Positions 27,280 through 38,741 of a DNA stretch of 64,000 nucleotides are shown here, one piece after another. Position 1 is the first letter of the stretch; each line of letters opens with the position of its first letter. The DNA is from Perilla frutescens (taxonomy: Eukaryota; Streptophyta; Magnoliopsida; Lamiales; Lamiaceae): assembly GCA_026008535.1 (NCBI GenBank), contig BRKX01000002.1, positions 75,847,380 to 75,911,379 on the forward strand, read 5' to 3'. Made by a program: the position numbers and the translations under genes. Under the pieces are notes generated by a model. It was not told the origin of the DNA and made no database searches. It saw nothing but the letters and a program-made list of their open reading frames with translations.

Positions 27280-27451
27280 TTAGATAAATAATTTATTGTA
27301 ATGTTATTAATATATATATTTATTTATTAATATTTTCTAATTATAATATAGCTTATAACTTTACATTTTACACTTTCAAAAAAACTTTTAATTTTATATA
27401 TTTTAGTAACAAATTATACAATTTACGTGCAACGCACGTGATCTCCGCTAG

Positions 27452-27720
27452 TTTTATAAAATAATGATATGATTTGTAAAATTAAAAGCCATAATCTATA
27501 TTATAATTATAAAATATCAATTAGATATTTAATAATTTATTAATATTTTTTCAATTTAATTTTAGAGTTCACTAATTTCATTTTTGGGTATATATTTGTT
27601 TAAAAAAAATAATTATCAAGCGCAGTGCGCGAGCCAACGCAAAATAATTATCAAGCGCAGTGCGCGAGCCAACGCGTTAGTTTCAGACGATTGCATTGCA
27701 CGAGACGCCGGATAAAATAA
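27452..27720. other. Relic CNL promoter segment with a 35-bp direct repeat
   Basis: This continues the segment cut by the Helitron (ATAAAATAATGATATGATTTG) and matches 45495-45880. A 35-bp unit containing ATAATTATCAAGCGCAGTGC is repeated back to back (27606-27640, 27641-27675). Confidence 0.75.
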
Positions 27721-28540
27721 CTAAATTAAAGCTTGTGTCACGAGTCTTCGTTTGAACGTCTGCACCGCCAAGGGAGACACGAAGAACCCTAGATGGGCTC
27801 TGGGACAGGAATGCTAGCAACGAGCTGAAACTCTAGTTTGGTATGTGAGATTTTCAGACGAGTTTGGGGGAATAAGAACTCAGGAGTGTAGGGGAGGCCC
27901 GCGACCCATAAGCTTTAAAGTCAGTCGCTGGGTGCACTCCCAAAAAAAATATGTAATAAAGAAAGCAAACTGCGATGGTGCACTCCCATGGATCCCCGGA
28001 AGACGATGGTAGTTGAACTGGCGGTGATGAACGGACTACCGACGGAGAAATTTTTCTCAAGATGAAAGAGAGAGAATGGAGACGGGAAAAAATGGAAACG
28101 AAGAAGTGAAAAATATCTTTAATATATAATTTTTACTAATAAAAGAAAGTTATTGGGTGCCAATTTTAAAAAAGTAGGATTTAGTCAAATATCAAAACAA
28201 ATTAATTTTGATCCTTAAATGATCTTTTAAAAAATGGCAAACCAGTGGATTTGAAAGTTTACATCTCCCTCCAGATTGTGGTGAATTTACCAACGTGAAA
28301 AAATGTCACAGAGTTCGTCGGAATCGAAAAGTATGGAAGTTTGCCGATATCCACCAATGTTGTGCCAACGGAGAAATGGGACCCCATCCCCTGTTGAGGC
28401 TTGACTTTGAAAAGTGTCCCAATTAATATTTGGCAAATAGGACAGGTGGCGCGATCTCAATGGTCTTGGATAGTGCCCGGAGGGTAGCATAGAATTTTTC
28501 GAAAGAGAGGAAAGTGTAAGAAATGATGTTCGTGTTATCT
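27721..28540. other. Intergenic, no recognisable gene
   Basis: Two moderately GC-rich patches (27740-28070 and 28290-28500) resemble decayed gene leaders. No ORF in them shows a recognisable domain. Confidence 0.4.
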
Positions 28541-28780
28541 TGGAAAAAAATTCAATTTTAGTCCCACTTAACACACGCTCCAATCCGCTTTTAGTCCCAA
28601 AACTATCTATTTTGGCCATTTTCTAAAAAAACAACTCAATTTTAGTCCCATAGTTTAAGGATATCAATTTTGATCCCATGATTTTAAGGTCAAAATCAAC
28701 ATTTACTCAATTATGGACCAAAACTGATAGTATCTAGACCAAAAATGAATCATGTGAGACTAAAATCGAAATTTTCTCGG
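28540..28780. mobile_element. MITE-like sequence related to the one at 13998-14251
   Basis: It repeats the phrases TTTTAGTCCCA, AAGGATATCA.TTTT and ends ATTTTCTCGG as the A' MITE does. Its ends are roughly inverted (TTTTAGTCCCACTTAA / GTGAGACTAAAATCG). The target duplication is unclear. It forms the junction of segmental-duplication copy 2. Confidence 0.55.
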
Positions 28781-29427
28781 TTATCATCTTTTGTAGCAAG
28801 AAAAATAATCATCCACCAGTCTTTATTTGCTCGTTTCTCAGGTCCCTCGGATACTTGCCCCGAGCACATTCTCGGGAGTTTTCTCGGCTTGGCCTTCTTC
28901 TTCGAGCTGAGATATACAGGTAGGAACATCTTTAGCAGAAACACTTCGCTCTCCATGCTTTCGGTCCTGCATATTTGCTTATTTTTGGGGTTTTTACCCC
29001 TCCTTGGGATTCTGTTTTCCCTTGCATGCTTTACTCTCTCTTCGTCTGCTACCTCTGCTTCCTTCTCCGGTACGTCTCCCGTGTTTTGCTGATCGACTAT
29101 ATCTTTCAGTGACAGCTCGTACGAAGATTCAGGCAAGTCCTTGATCATCTCCATGAGCTCCCTTCTACCATCAACGATTGCCCTTAACCTCGACGTTGGA
29201 GACAGGCAGCTATACTGGTGGTTCTGCGGCAGCAGAGTGGAGGCTTCTCCCCTGAACTCGACCCGTGCTCTTCTCCACAGCGGAGGAGAACACGCTTCAA
29301 CCTGTTCTTCTCCGCGCATTTGGACATCATACAACTCGTCCTCACCACCACAGCTGCGACGACGAGCAGGTAACTTTTCTTCCCAGAACTTGAAATCACT
29401 CGATCTTCCCATCACACATATGTTCAA
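28750..29427 (-). CDS. Small intronless gene of unknown function, copy 2
   Basis: A 225-residue ORF nearly identical to the 239-residue ORF at 4840-5559: the same MNICVMGRSSDFKFWEEKLP start, the same centre (SSYELSLKDIV) and basic C-terminal third. After KDWWMIIFLA the sequence runs out of the duplicated segment into the MITE-like junction, so the last ~12 residues (ending NFDFSLT) are not ancestral. It keeps an upstream TATATA run (29533-29553 on the plus strand). Differences from copy 1 are scattered and leave the frame open. Function is unknown; the copy may be expressed or may be a truncated duplicate. Confidence 0.5.
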   Translation of the reverse strand: MNICVMGRSSDFKFWEEKLPARRRSCGGEDELYDVQMRGEEQVEACSPPLWRRARVEFRGEASTLLPQNHQYSCLSPTSRLRAIVDGRRELMEMIKDLPESSYELSLKDIVDQQNTGDVPEKEAEVADEERVKHARENRIPRRGKNPKNKQICRTESMESEVFLLKMFLPVYLSSKKKAKPRKLPRMCSGQVSEGPEKRANKDWWMIIFLATKDDNRENFDFSLT

Positions 29428-30810
29428 CAGTTTTTTTTTTTTGAGGGTGTAGAAGATGATGATAAGAGACTAAGAGTAGAAGCAGTGACTAATAAGTGGC
29501 TGGTTTATTATATTCAATACGATTTGAGGCTGTATATATATATATATATATAGTTGCAATTTTCTACAAATTATTCAAAGTCTTTGCCGTCTACATAGGG
29601 ACGACAAGAAAAAATGTCACTAATCTTCAAAATTTCTTCCAATTGTGATTACCAAAATTCGTGGGGGTTAATGCCCCCTATTTTATTGTCTTTTCGTATT
29701 GGAATTTGATCAAAATGTGGATGCCTATACTGCACAAATGCACAATAGTTTATTTCTCATAATATTTCACTATTTTTGAATCCTTGTCGTAACTACCTTC
29801 GTTTTGATGAAACAAACAAAAAAATGTATTGCAAAATATTGAGTGGGTTGCTTTCATAGTGCAGAAATTTTAGGTGCATGGAGACAAAATCATTTTCTTG
29901 ACAACTCCACTTGGGAAAATTATTTCAATAAGTTAAAAGTCCTTGAATTTTCAAATTTCATTTGAGATGCTATGACCTTGTTTTTATTTCCAAACGAAAG
30001 TTTTTCATTTTTTACTATTCTAAATACCGGAATACGTTTGTTTTACTCATTTTCAATTTCAATTTTCACTCTTTTCAATCACATATATATTATTACGGTG
30101 GGACTCCATATTTAAATATTCATCAATTCATCGTAACCATATAAATATTTATCCTTTTATCTCAATCAAAATTTTAAATTGAAAATATAATCAAAGAAAA
30201 TATATTTAAATTTTCCAAAACTATAACTCTAAATATTAAATCATTCATCGTAACAAAACCAATACATTTTATTTTCAAAAATTAATACATCTCGTAAATT
30301 AAAATGGAAATATTGAAAACTTGAAATTGATGTTGGAAGTAAAAACAAACAAGGCCTAAATTTTCAATATTGTTTTACTAAAATTGTCTATATTTTATCT
30401 TGTTTTCTTTTGCTAATTGACACCATATTTAAACTTAATCAATTACAATACCACATTTTAATTTGAATGAAATTAAACAATCTCAATTTTTCTGGTCAAT
30501 TAAGTATGATGTGTTCTTTTTATAAACCACGTTGGCAAGCTATATCAGCCCACATATGTAACAAATAATGTCGGTTTTGTTATTTTTTTCAATATATTTT
30601 CTCTTTTGAAACAAAACATTACATAAAAAATGATTTTCTTGAAGAAAAAAAGAAGAGAAAATAATTGAAATGACGATTTTGTTACACTTTTGTGCTGACA
30701 TGACATACATCATGATTTATAAATTAGATATAACATATTTAATTGGTGAGATGTTTAATCATATCTTATTCAAATTAAAATATTGTGTTGTAATTATTAA
30801 ATGTGATGTT
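28780..30810. repeat. Segmental duplication, copy 2
   Basis: This matches 4912-6562. It contains an extra 383-bp MITE (29973-30355), and at about 30410-30515 it has unique sequence where copy 1 has the TTA array. Confidence 0.9.
29973..30355. mobile_element. MITE inserted in duplication copy 2 (PIF/Harbinger-like)
   Basis: It is absent from copy 1, which reads straight through TTTGAGATCCTAAATTTTC. The ends TGACCTTGTTTTTATTTCC and GGAAGTAAAAACAAACAAGGC are inverted copies, with a 3-bp duplication CTA at 29970-29972 and 30356-30358. The 3-bp duplication suggests PIF/Harbinger. Confidence 0.85.
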
Positions 30811-31860
30811 TAATTCATAAAATGGTTGAAATATGGTGATTTATTTGGCAATTAATTTATATTATATAAAATGAAAACAAAGTAGAAGCTTGGTTAAATA
30901 AAACAAATGAAGAGAGGTTAGTTAAATAAATTCTAAAACTTCGTCTGCCTAATTAACATATTAGAAGTACATCGTTTTAGTGAAATTAAATTTTGTGAGT
31001 TGGGGTCAAAAAAGGGTTTTACCTCGTGTAAACTTTGATATTGGCGTAAAATTTGTGCAAGAATTCTCCTTCCATTTTGTAATTATGGTTCCCATTTCTC
31101 TTTTCATATTTATTAATTAGGATAAGTATAATTGACATACAATTCTACATTTATTTATTGAAAACAAAAGATTGTTAATTTTTAAATAACATCAAATTAT
31201 ACGTCAACAAAAAAAAAAGTATAATGAACACCTTTTGAAGAGTAGAGAGTAATTTCTTAGGCAATTTGAGACCCCATGCGTTTGACCAATGACCATCTAG
31301 AAACTAGGAGAAAATATAAGGGTGAATAGGCTTTACATATTCTAAAATATTGTTGAAATTATAAATTCTATTACATTATAAAATGCTATTCAAAATAGTA
31401 GATAGTAGACGTGTATAGTGTGTTAACACCCACCTAAGAATTTTCCCTCGACTGGTACTAAGGAACAACTGCCACCATCCACCATTGTCGGAGAAATTCT
31501 ATGCTACCCACATGATAGTGCAGAAAATGTTACAATAGATGTAATGTGACATCTTCATAGTGTATTGTGACATTTTCTGCACTGCTCTGGAAGTAGCATA
31601 TAATTTCCCACATTGACGCTCCAAGATTTCACGTTGTGAATGATTATTCAACGCATGGTACAAGGCATGCTTCGAGGGGATTCAATTTCTTTCTGAAGAA
31701 CACAACACAAAATGATAATTAATATGTATGAAATCTATTTTTGTGATCCAAGGATTACCCATAGAAAGTGGATCGAGACATAGCTCTATACATGGTAATA
31801 ATTGTTTAATTATATTATGATAATGAGTTGTTTTTATTAAAAACACACACACACACACAT
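30811..31860. other. 3' flank of CNL copy B
   Basis: No gene is present. 31190-31437 is the counterpart of the inverted block at 7699-7933; 31420-31680 matches 47825-48110 (TTAACACCCACCTAAGAATTT) and 31640-31800 matches 59350-59660, so this is conserved CNL 3' flank. A CA microsatellite ends it (31844-31858). Confidence 0.7.
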
Positions 31861-32318
31861 AGAAATCTCTCGTGACACTGGGCTTCACACAATAGTTAAA
31901 GATATTACTAAAAAATATTTCATATCTGGTGACACTTTCAGTTCATAATATGTGACACTTCGGTTCATGATTGGTGATACCTAGCTTCATATTCAGTGAC
32001 ACTTCATTGTTATTTGCTTTAATAATTCAACGTGATAGTTCGTTGTACATGCTTGTTATGTTAGTGATACTTCATGTTATAATTGATAGGACTTTACATA
32101 ATAGTTAAAGATATTACTAAAAAAATATTAAAATTTATTAAGACTTATGCTACTTCATATCCAGTGACACTTCAGTTCATAATATGTGACACTTCCGTTT
32201 ATGATTGGTGATACTTAGCTTCATATCTGATGACACTTCATTGTGACCCAGATCCGGGTCGGATCTTAATATCCGTCTAACGGTTTATGACCCGTTAGAC
32301 GGTCTAACACAAGTCTTT
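31861..32318. mobile_element. Insertion made of degenerate GTGACACTTC repeats, 3' of CNL B
   Basis: Copies C and D lack it between the CA or TA run and TGTAATGGTTT. The interior repeats GTGACACTTC.GTTCATAAT and ATAGTTAAAGATATTACTAA (31890, 32101). The right end, GTTAGACGGTCTAACACAAG followed by TCTTTGTC, resembles the right end of the MITE at 24173-24441. The left boundary is uncertain. Confidence 0.6.
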
Positions 32319-32375
32319 GTCTACATGTAATGGTTTAATTCCCTAAATAAATAAAGAATGTATAAAAGATGATAC

Positions 32376-35300
32376 TTACTCGCTAGAAGGCTCTAACCGG
32401 CGGAAATCAACGCTGATGGAGAGATGGGGTTTGTTGCGCCACTTAGAATCAATGTGTAATTCTGGACAACGCCAAATAGATATATGTGTGAGGCTCGCTA
32501 ATGCATCGACAGAGGGCAGACGCCTCAAATTTTTGCAATACCATAGATCTAACCTCTCTAGAGATGAGAGATTCCCAAACCATTCAGGTAATTCTTCTCT
32601 TTCAAAATTCCGCAACTTCAGCCGAGAAAGAGCAGTGAGATTTTGAATTGATTCGGGCAGATATTCCATCCCCTCCAAATCTAAACTAACAAGTGTGTGG
32701 GAGCATGCCAGCAATATGCCATCCACAGTCTTTTTAACGGCAACACTATGCTCCCTCAACCTCCCCATACTAACATCTATCTCTAATTCTCGCAAGCTGC
32801 GAAAAGACCAATTCTCAACACTACAAGTAGCTATGAATTCCGGAACACCAACAATTTTCAATTCCGTGAGACGATGAGCTGATTTTGCGAGGGAGTCAAT
32901 CACCACAGGTAGATTCTTTAGGCTGTTTAAGCTCTCCAATGTAAGTCTCTCGAGCGACGGTGCCCACGACTCTATCATATCAGGTGGTAGATCCATCAGC
33001 CCTCGGCAATCTTTGATCAACAGAGTACGGAGTACTCCGTGTGATTGTCCGCCACTTGGATACCCTATCGACGTCATATTCGGACAACCATCAATAATCA
33101 ACTCCTCCAAAGACTTGAGGGTGTCCAGACCATCTGGTAATTTTCTCAACTTGTTGCACCACCTTATCGTCAACTTTTTGAGATCCTGATTGTTATGGAA
33201 TAACCAATCTGGGAGACATTCCAATCCATCTAATTGTTTTATAGAAAGCTCTGTTAGTGACCTTAATTTGACCCCGCATATGTTAGCCAAAGGTATGCAG
33301 CTGTCCATGTTAATAATTTCCAGTTTTGTAAGGCATGCCGAGAAATAACTTGGAACACTCATCAATTGCTTGCACCTATAGATCTCCAAGTATTGAAGGT
33401 GAGGAAATACCTTTGCACAATTAGGTCTAGTTTCAGTTGCACTCCCAAATTCTACTTCTTCCCACTCTCTGAGCTCAAACATATTTGACAATGTGAGCCT
33501 TTTAAGCGCTGGAAACACAATATTTATCTCATTGTCAGTGCCGTAGAATGAAGAATTTATAGACTTCAGATTATGAAAACCATCCAGATAAAGAGACTCG
33601 AGATTTGGCAACTGTCCCAGTATAGGGATTTCCTCACATTCTTTGCACCCCAAGAGTGTTATCTCCATCAACTTGTTAAGTCCTACCCAAGAGCCTCTAA
33701 GATCATCTCGTGCTGCCATCTTCAGTGTCCATGATGGGAATCCCCTGCCTTTGAATCCAATAATCTTTAACTTCTTCAGATTTGGGTGAGGTTGGAGACC
33801 TTCCAGCACATTCTTATCATTTCTACCTTCACCTTCACCTTCTCTTCCCCAACCCGATTCCCAATCCCATATAAAGCTCAACTCAAATAAGTTTGATTTC
33901 TGATATATATTAGCTTTCTCAGCCTCTTCTTTGCTTCGCACCTTTTCTAAACAACTAATCTTTATTTTTCCTTTAAGATTTTTCAAATTTCCCAGCTCTT
34001 CAATTCGACAGCCCTTGCCCACTCTAAAGTTAGTTAGTGTTTGGAGTGAAGTTAATCTCCCAATCTCGGGACACAACTTTGTATAATCTCCAACAAAAAG
34101 ATGCCTTAAGCTAATCAAGTATTTTGTTGTACTTGGCAGCTTCCACACATCCGCTCTTAATGTTTGCAAGTGATGGAGTTCTCCAATTGAGTCCGGCAGA
34201 TATGCAGCCCATGTCTTGTAAATATTAAGAATTCTCAAATGTATCAAATTCCTAATTGAACTCGGCAACTCTTCAACTTCACCACTACTCAGAGTTAGAG
34301 CATGCAAACATTTGAAGTCGGAAAACTTGATATGAGAAATATTACCACCTTCGAAGAATAATGTCCGCACATGTTTTGCTTCTTCTTTTGAAATAGGACA
34401 TGATTCATATCTGTAGCGTTGATGACCTTGATTGATGCCATTTGGATTATTAGAAGAACCCAAAACAGAACATGCGAGATCATGCACGAGATCGTGCATC
34501 ACACAAATTTCTACATTTCCAAAATCATCTCTCTCCGCAACTTGCAGTAAAGAGTTCTGTAGAAGAACGTTTAAAAACTTGATGCCCACAGACTCCATAT
34601 CATTTCCTCGATCGGCTTGAAGAAACTCTTCCGCCATCCAGAGCTCAATCAGTTCCTGCTTCACAATTCTTTCACCTTTTGGAAAAATGGAACAGTATGC
34701 AAAACACTTCTTGAGTAATCGTGAAGACAAATTATCATAGCTCAATCTCAAAATTTTAGAGATGTTATCTCCATCATCAACTGAAAGCCGTTTCTCTTGG
34801 ATTGCGAGCCACTCTTGCTCTGATTTATTCAGTAGAAATCCCCCAACTACGTTGGCAGCTAATGGCAAACCTTGACATCTTCTTGCAATCTTTTCTCCAA
34901 CGATCTCATGAAAGTCTGATGGAACAATATCCATGTTTGGAAAAGCTTTTGCTTTGATTATTGACCAGCAATCTTCATCAGATAATCCATTTAAACGATG
35001 GAGATAAACTGGGTTGGCAATCTGAGCAACCTCTGGATTCCTGGTTGTGATGATAATGCCATTTCCATTTGTAGAAGTAACTCCCGAAAAGGAATTCATA
35101 AAATCCCCCCACTTCTGAAGATCTTGATTCCAGAGGTCATCAAGAACAAGAAGATAAGTTTTAGCTTTCATAGCTTTCTCAAGATTTTTAAGAATATCTT
35201 CCCTAGTCGCACCTTCATCAGCTGGTTTAGCTTTGAATGATTTTTTAAGATTTTCTGAAATAACTCCCCTGCCATCATGTTTAGCTTTGAAATATTTTTT

Positions 35301-36092
35301 AAGCTTTTCTACTCCATCCGTTTCTTCCTGGACTTGCTCACTACTTTCAGTTTCATCAGTTTCTGAAGGGAAGGATTTAAGAATTTTTTCGAAAAGAGTG
35401 ATGGGAGCAAAAGTTTGAGAAACATGCACCCAAATAAGTGATCCAAATCTCGCCTTGATGTTGTGATGATTGAAGACTTTCCGAGCCAACGTGGTCTTCC
35501 CCATTCCGCCCATCCCCACAATCGCTAAGATGGAGATCATCCGTTCCTCCGGGCACCGGGTCAGCATCTCAACTAATTTGGGTGCATCATCATCTCTTCC
35601 AATGAAAATAGGATCAAGAGCGAAAGAATCAGTTTCAAAAGCAGCGTCAGGAACAGCAGCAGGTGCACTGACCAGTATGCTTTCAAGGTGGAGTTTTTCT
35701 GCCCTATCAATGAGCTTGTCGAAATCTTCATTGATTTGTTTGATTGTGAGAGCCATATTTCGGCGTGCAATGTGATCAAATGAGGAGAAGAATGATTTCA
35801 CCTTAGGCTTCATTTTGTTGACTTCCTTGTGGAGAAGATGGTATTTGAGCTCATCCAAAGCATTATCAGCACGAAAGGCCACAGCTTCAAGCTCCTGGAG
35901 CCAAGTTTTGACAGTTTCTTGGGTGATCAGCTTCGTCTCGGCGTCTTTCAAGTAGCTCTGAATCATGTTCAAATTCGTCTTCATCTTTTCCGCATCTATG
36001 TCGAGACCTTGGATCAGTGAGATCTCTTCCTTGGAAAGGTTGATGAGATTTTGAACAAGAACTTCAATTGCAGCAGCTGCTCCTCCTTCCAT
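32376..36092 (-). CDS. CC-NB-ARC-LRR disease resistance protein, copy B (RGA type)
   Basis: Single-exon gene of 1238 residues, paralog of copy A. The frame is open a further 33 codons upstream, but that extension is only translated CT repeat (SLSLSLSLK), so the conserved MEGG methionine at 36092 is chosen. Order: coiled coil with EAVAFRADNALDEL; NB-ARC with P-loop GMGGMGKTT (193-201), WVHVSQTF, kinase-2 LLVLDDLW, GIIITTR, GLPLA, CFAYCSIFPKGE and MHD; then a long LRR region ending RRLEPSSE. Between RNBS-A and kinase-2 it carries the longest spacer of the family, about 47 residues with two FKAK(H/P) units. The gene is likely functional. As in the other copies, GTAAGTAT overlaps the stop codon. 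Confidence 0.95.
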   Translation of the reverse strand: MEGGAAAAIEVLVQNLINLSKEEISLIQGLDIDAEKMKTNLNMIQSYLKDAETKLITQETVKTWLQELEAVAFRADNALDELKYHLLHKEVNKMKPKVKSFFSSFDHIARRNMALTIKQINEDFDKLIDRAEKLHLESILVSAPAAVPDAAFETDSFALDPIFIGRDDDAPKLVEMLTRCPEERMISILAIVGMGGMGKTTLARKVFNHHNIKARFGSLIWVHVSQTFAPITLFEKILKSFPSETDETESSEQVQEETDGVEKLKKYFKAKHDGRGVISENLKKSFKAKPADEGATREDILKNLEKAMKAKTYLLVLDDLWNQDLQKWGDFMNSFSGVTSTNGNGIIITTRNPEVAQIANPVYLHRLNGLSDEDCWSIIKAKAFPNMDIVPSDFHEIVGEKIARRCQGLPLAANVVGGFLLNKSEQEWLAIQEKRLSVDDGDNISKILRLSYDNLSSRLLKKCFAYCSIFPKGERIVKQELIELWMAEEFLQADRGNDMESVGIKFLNVLLQNSLLQVAERDDFGNVEICVMHDLVHDLACSVLGSSNNPNGINQGHQRYRYESCPISKEEAKHVRTLFFEGGNISHIKFSDFKCLHALTLSSGEVEELPSSIRNLIHLRILNIYKTWAAYLPDSIGELHHLQTLRADVWKLPSTTKYLISLRHLFVGDYTKLCPEIGRLTSLQTLTNFRVGKGCRIEELGNLKNLKGKIKISCLEKVRSKEEAEKANIYQKSNLFELSFIWDWESGWGREGEGEGRNDKNVLEGLQPHPNLKKLKIIGFKGRGFPSWTLKMAARDDLRGSWVGLNKLMEITLLGCKECEEIPILGQLPNLESLYLDGFHNLKSINSSFYGTDNEINIVFPALKRLTLSNMFELREWEEVEFGSATETRPNCAKVFPHLQYLEIYRCKQLMSVPSYFSACLTKLEIINMDSCIPLANICGVKLRSLTELSIKQLDGLECLPDWLFHNNQDLKKLTIRWCNKLRKLPDGLDTLKSLEELIIDGCPNMTSIGYPSGGQSHGVLRTLLIKDCRGLMDLPPDMIESWAPSLERLTLESLNSLKNLPVVIDSLAKSAHRLTELKIVGVPEFIATCSVENWSFRSLRELEIDVSMGRLREHSVAVKKTVDGILLACSHTLVSLDLEGMEYLPESIQNLTALSRLKLRNFEREELPEWFGNLSSLERLDLWYCKNLRRLPSVDALASLTHISIWRCPELHIDSKWRNKPHLSISVDFRRLEPSSE

Positions 36093-36104
36093 TCTTTTGC
36101 TTTT

Positions 36105-36137
36105 GAGAGAGAGAGAGAGAGAGAGAGAGTGTGTGTG
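36105..36137. repeat. (GA)n(GT)n in the 5' leader of CNL copy B
   Basis: About 12 GA units then 4 GT units, 12 bp upstream of the start codon. Confidence 0.9.
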
Positions 36138-36329
36138 CTTAGTGCTTACCAAGCAAAAGTGAGTAGTTGATGAGATGCCATTGTCTGCCAATGAAATCCT
36201 ATCTCCAACTTTCTCAATTTCATTTAGGTCCCATTTTAATTTTTATTATATTTTTATTCATTTTTTTTTCAATTTCAAATTATTTTGATTTAGTTTAATT
36301 TTATAATCATTATTTAGGATTCATATGTG

Positions 36330-37545
36330 ATATAATACATATATGATAATTTCGGAGTTGTGTTAGCCATACATTAAAATTAGCAACTCAGACATAAGAC
36401 ATTAGCATAGTTTTGTGATCATGTTGTTTACGCATTGCTATTTTCCTTTTGTTAAAATTTATTCATAAAAGTTTGGTAATTTGTGGGCATGTTAATTTAT
36501 CATGATTATTGGAAGAAAAAAGAGATGATAAATTCATATTAGCAGATATTATGTGAAGTCGTAGCATATGAAACATTTTATATTAGCATCCATTTATATA
36601 TCATCGTATTAGTTCTGACAAATTTCTTTTTTTGGGTATAGTATATATATTCATAATGTAATTATGTACATTTTAATTCACATTAGCAAGTATTATATGG
36701 CTTGATATAAATAAATTGTTAAGATATTAGATAATTAAATTTGACAGTGCAAGATTTTTGAGATATTATTAGCAAATTTTATTATTTATGGTTGCAAATG
36801 TACAATAGTACAAGCAAAAATTAGCACAAACGTTGTTTAAAATAAAAAGGTTTAGATTTTAATTTTCATATTGTGAATATCATATTAGCATATGCTCGAG
36901 GGGACATTAGCAATATATATAATGTCATCATAATAATATATTTATTTGTTTAATATTCACAATGAACTGATAGTAGGGTGTTCAGATTATCGATATATTC
37001 TTGTGTAATTTAATAACAATATTTTCTTAAAATATTAGCTTATTATTTGTCATTATTAATTTTAACAAACTATTATTATTAAAATATAGAAGAACTGGTA
37101 ATATGAATCGACCACAATTTATTATATTTTGGCAATAATAATTTTAACAAGTTATTATTATTATTTCAATTATAATAATTACGTGTTAGTCGATCTGTCT
37201 ATTTGAGATAATTATTGCAAATATTACCAGACCATTATATTCCTCCAATACTATTACGTAATAAGTATTCAAGATTGAATATGGATGTTTGAATGCATTA
37301 AATGAGGACAAATGGTTCTATAATTGTGAGATGATAATGATGATTTCAATTGTAAATCAGTGAAAACTGTCACATATAAAGAAGTATTTCTAATTTTGTA
37401 CCTTCTAAATTTTTGTGTTTATTTTGTCATAATCTTTTATCCGAACATGTATATTGTCTCATTTTACTATCACTATTCACATACTGAATTATTTACAAAA
37501 TTGTAAAAACATGACATGTCGTGCATCGCACGGGTGTAACGCTAG
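36330..37545 (+). mobile_element. Probable Helitron (3' end clear, 5' end uncertain)
   Basis: The 3' end has GTGC ATC GCAC (37521-37531) followed by GGGTGTAACG and CTAG (37542-37545) next to a T, the Helitron pattern. CNL-B promoter homology with A and C stops near 36325, so the element probably begins about there, but I cannot fix a TC start. The interior is AT-rich, with many scattered ATTAGCA phrases and no ORF. Confidence 0.55.
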
Positions 37546-37910
37546 TATCTTACAAAACTATTTTTCTTGTATTGCAAAAATATATGTATATATATACGTA
37601 ACAATTTTTTTTAATAATATTTAGCCCATGTAACCTCTAATTGCTATCCTGTTAATAATATTTTACTAATGTGTGATGAATACTTTGCTATGGAAATAAT
37701 GAACTGGTATGGAAAATAATATATAGAACATATCTAATTCATATAAATTCAACTTCCACGGGAAATATTAAATGAAACCATTAAACTAGGTAGATTGCAT
37801 TAATATAGGAAACAATTAAACTAGGTTGGCGTAAAATGAGGGATTTTGAATTCATATGAAATTAAATTACTTTTATATCCTCAACTTATATAGTTCTTAA
37901 TTAATTGCAT
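37546..37910. other. AT-rich intergenic, nothing recognised
   Basis: No ORF or repeat structure is seen, apart from a short repeated phrase, ATTAAACTAGGT (37781, 37812). Confidence 0.4.
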
Positions 37911-37918
37911 GTTTAATC

Positions 37919-38483
37919 TAGGGTTGGTAATTTTTGACACGATACGATAGCACGACATGAACACGCACGAAATTAACGGGTTAGTGTTTAATTTTATCGT
38001 GTTCGTGTCGGATTCGTGTAACCCGTTAATATTATGTAAATACATAAATAAATATATTAATTATATATAATAATTTCACATATTTATTTAATCTAAAATT
38101 TTAGTTAAAACTCAATTATTTAATTTAAAATTTATATATTTAAATTAAAATTTATTTATTTAAATTATAATTTTAATTTAATATGTACCGATAGTTATTT
38201 TAGACTGTGTCGTTATCGTGTTCGTGTTCTTATTGTGTCTCTATCGTGTCGTGTCGACACGATAATAAATCGTGTTTTTCGTGTTCGTGTCGACACGATA
38301 ATAAATCGTGTTTTTCGTGTTCGTGTCGTGTTCATGCCGTGTCCGTGTTTGTACATAACGGATCATGTTCGTGTTCGTGTTGAGCAAATTCTTAACGGGT
38401 CGTGTTCGTGTTTGGGCTTATCGTGTCATGTCGTTATCGTGTCGACTCGTTAACAACCCGACACGCACGAATTGCCACCCCTA
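37919..38483. mobile_element. hAT-like MITE with CGTGTTCGTGTCG repeats
   Basis: Ends TAGGGTTGGTAAT and ATTGCCACCCCTA are inverted, flanked by an 8-bp near-duplication (GTTTAATC at 37911-37918, CTTTAATC at 38484-38491), as in hAT elements. The interior is built of short CGTGTTCGTG / GACACGATAATAAATCGTG repeats. Confidence 0.8.
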
Positions 38484-38741
38484 CTTTAATCCCATCAATT
38501 TTAAGCTAATCTTGTCCATGAAAATTAAATAGATGAATAATAGTTTAAAAAAAATCTGATATTTTGAATAAATTTTGAATTCTTTTTTTTAATTTGAAAA
38601 AATAATTTTTATTTCTATTTTCCAACGTGGATCCATGTACTATAAATTTTTATTAAAACAAATCCTCTTTGATAACAAAAAAATTTGATTTCAATCAAAA
38701 TTCACACGCCGAGTTTCATCATCGTTCTCACTCTCACCACC

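Larger units (their letters stand above)
21518..27451 (+). mobile_element. Non-autonomous Helitron, about 5.9 kb
   Basis: The 5' end is TCTACTACTATTATAAAAGAG. The 3' end has a perfect 6-bp stem with 3-nt loop (ACGTGC AAC GCACGT, 27425-27439) followed 8 nt later by CTAG (27448-27451). The left host base is A and the right host base is T, the Helitron target, and joining the flanks restores the promoter segment seen at 13800 and 45490. No Rep/helicase ORF is present. The interior is very AT-rich, with nested repeats and a second 5'-end-like sequence at 21672. Confidence 0.85.

Noticed and set aside
27606..27675. Direct repeats considered as a CRISPR-like array
   Set aside because: Only two abutting units in a plant genome, with no spacers.
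28745..29092. Plus-strand ORFs opposite the small unknown gene (also 5021-5224, 29141-29452)
   Set aside because: Shadows of the minus-strand frame, which has better amino-acid composition and a shared start.
36093..36191. 33-residue N-terminal extension of CNL copy B
   Set aside because: It is a translated CT repeat leader and is not conserved in frame in A or C; the MEGG start is shared by all copies.
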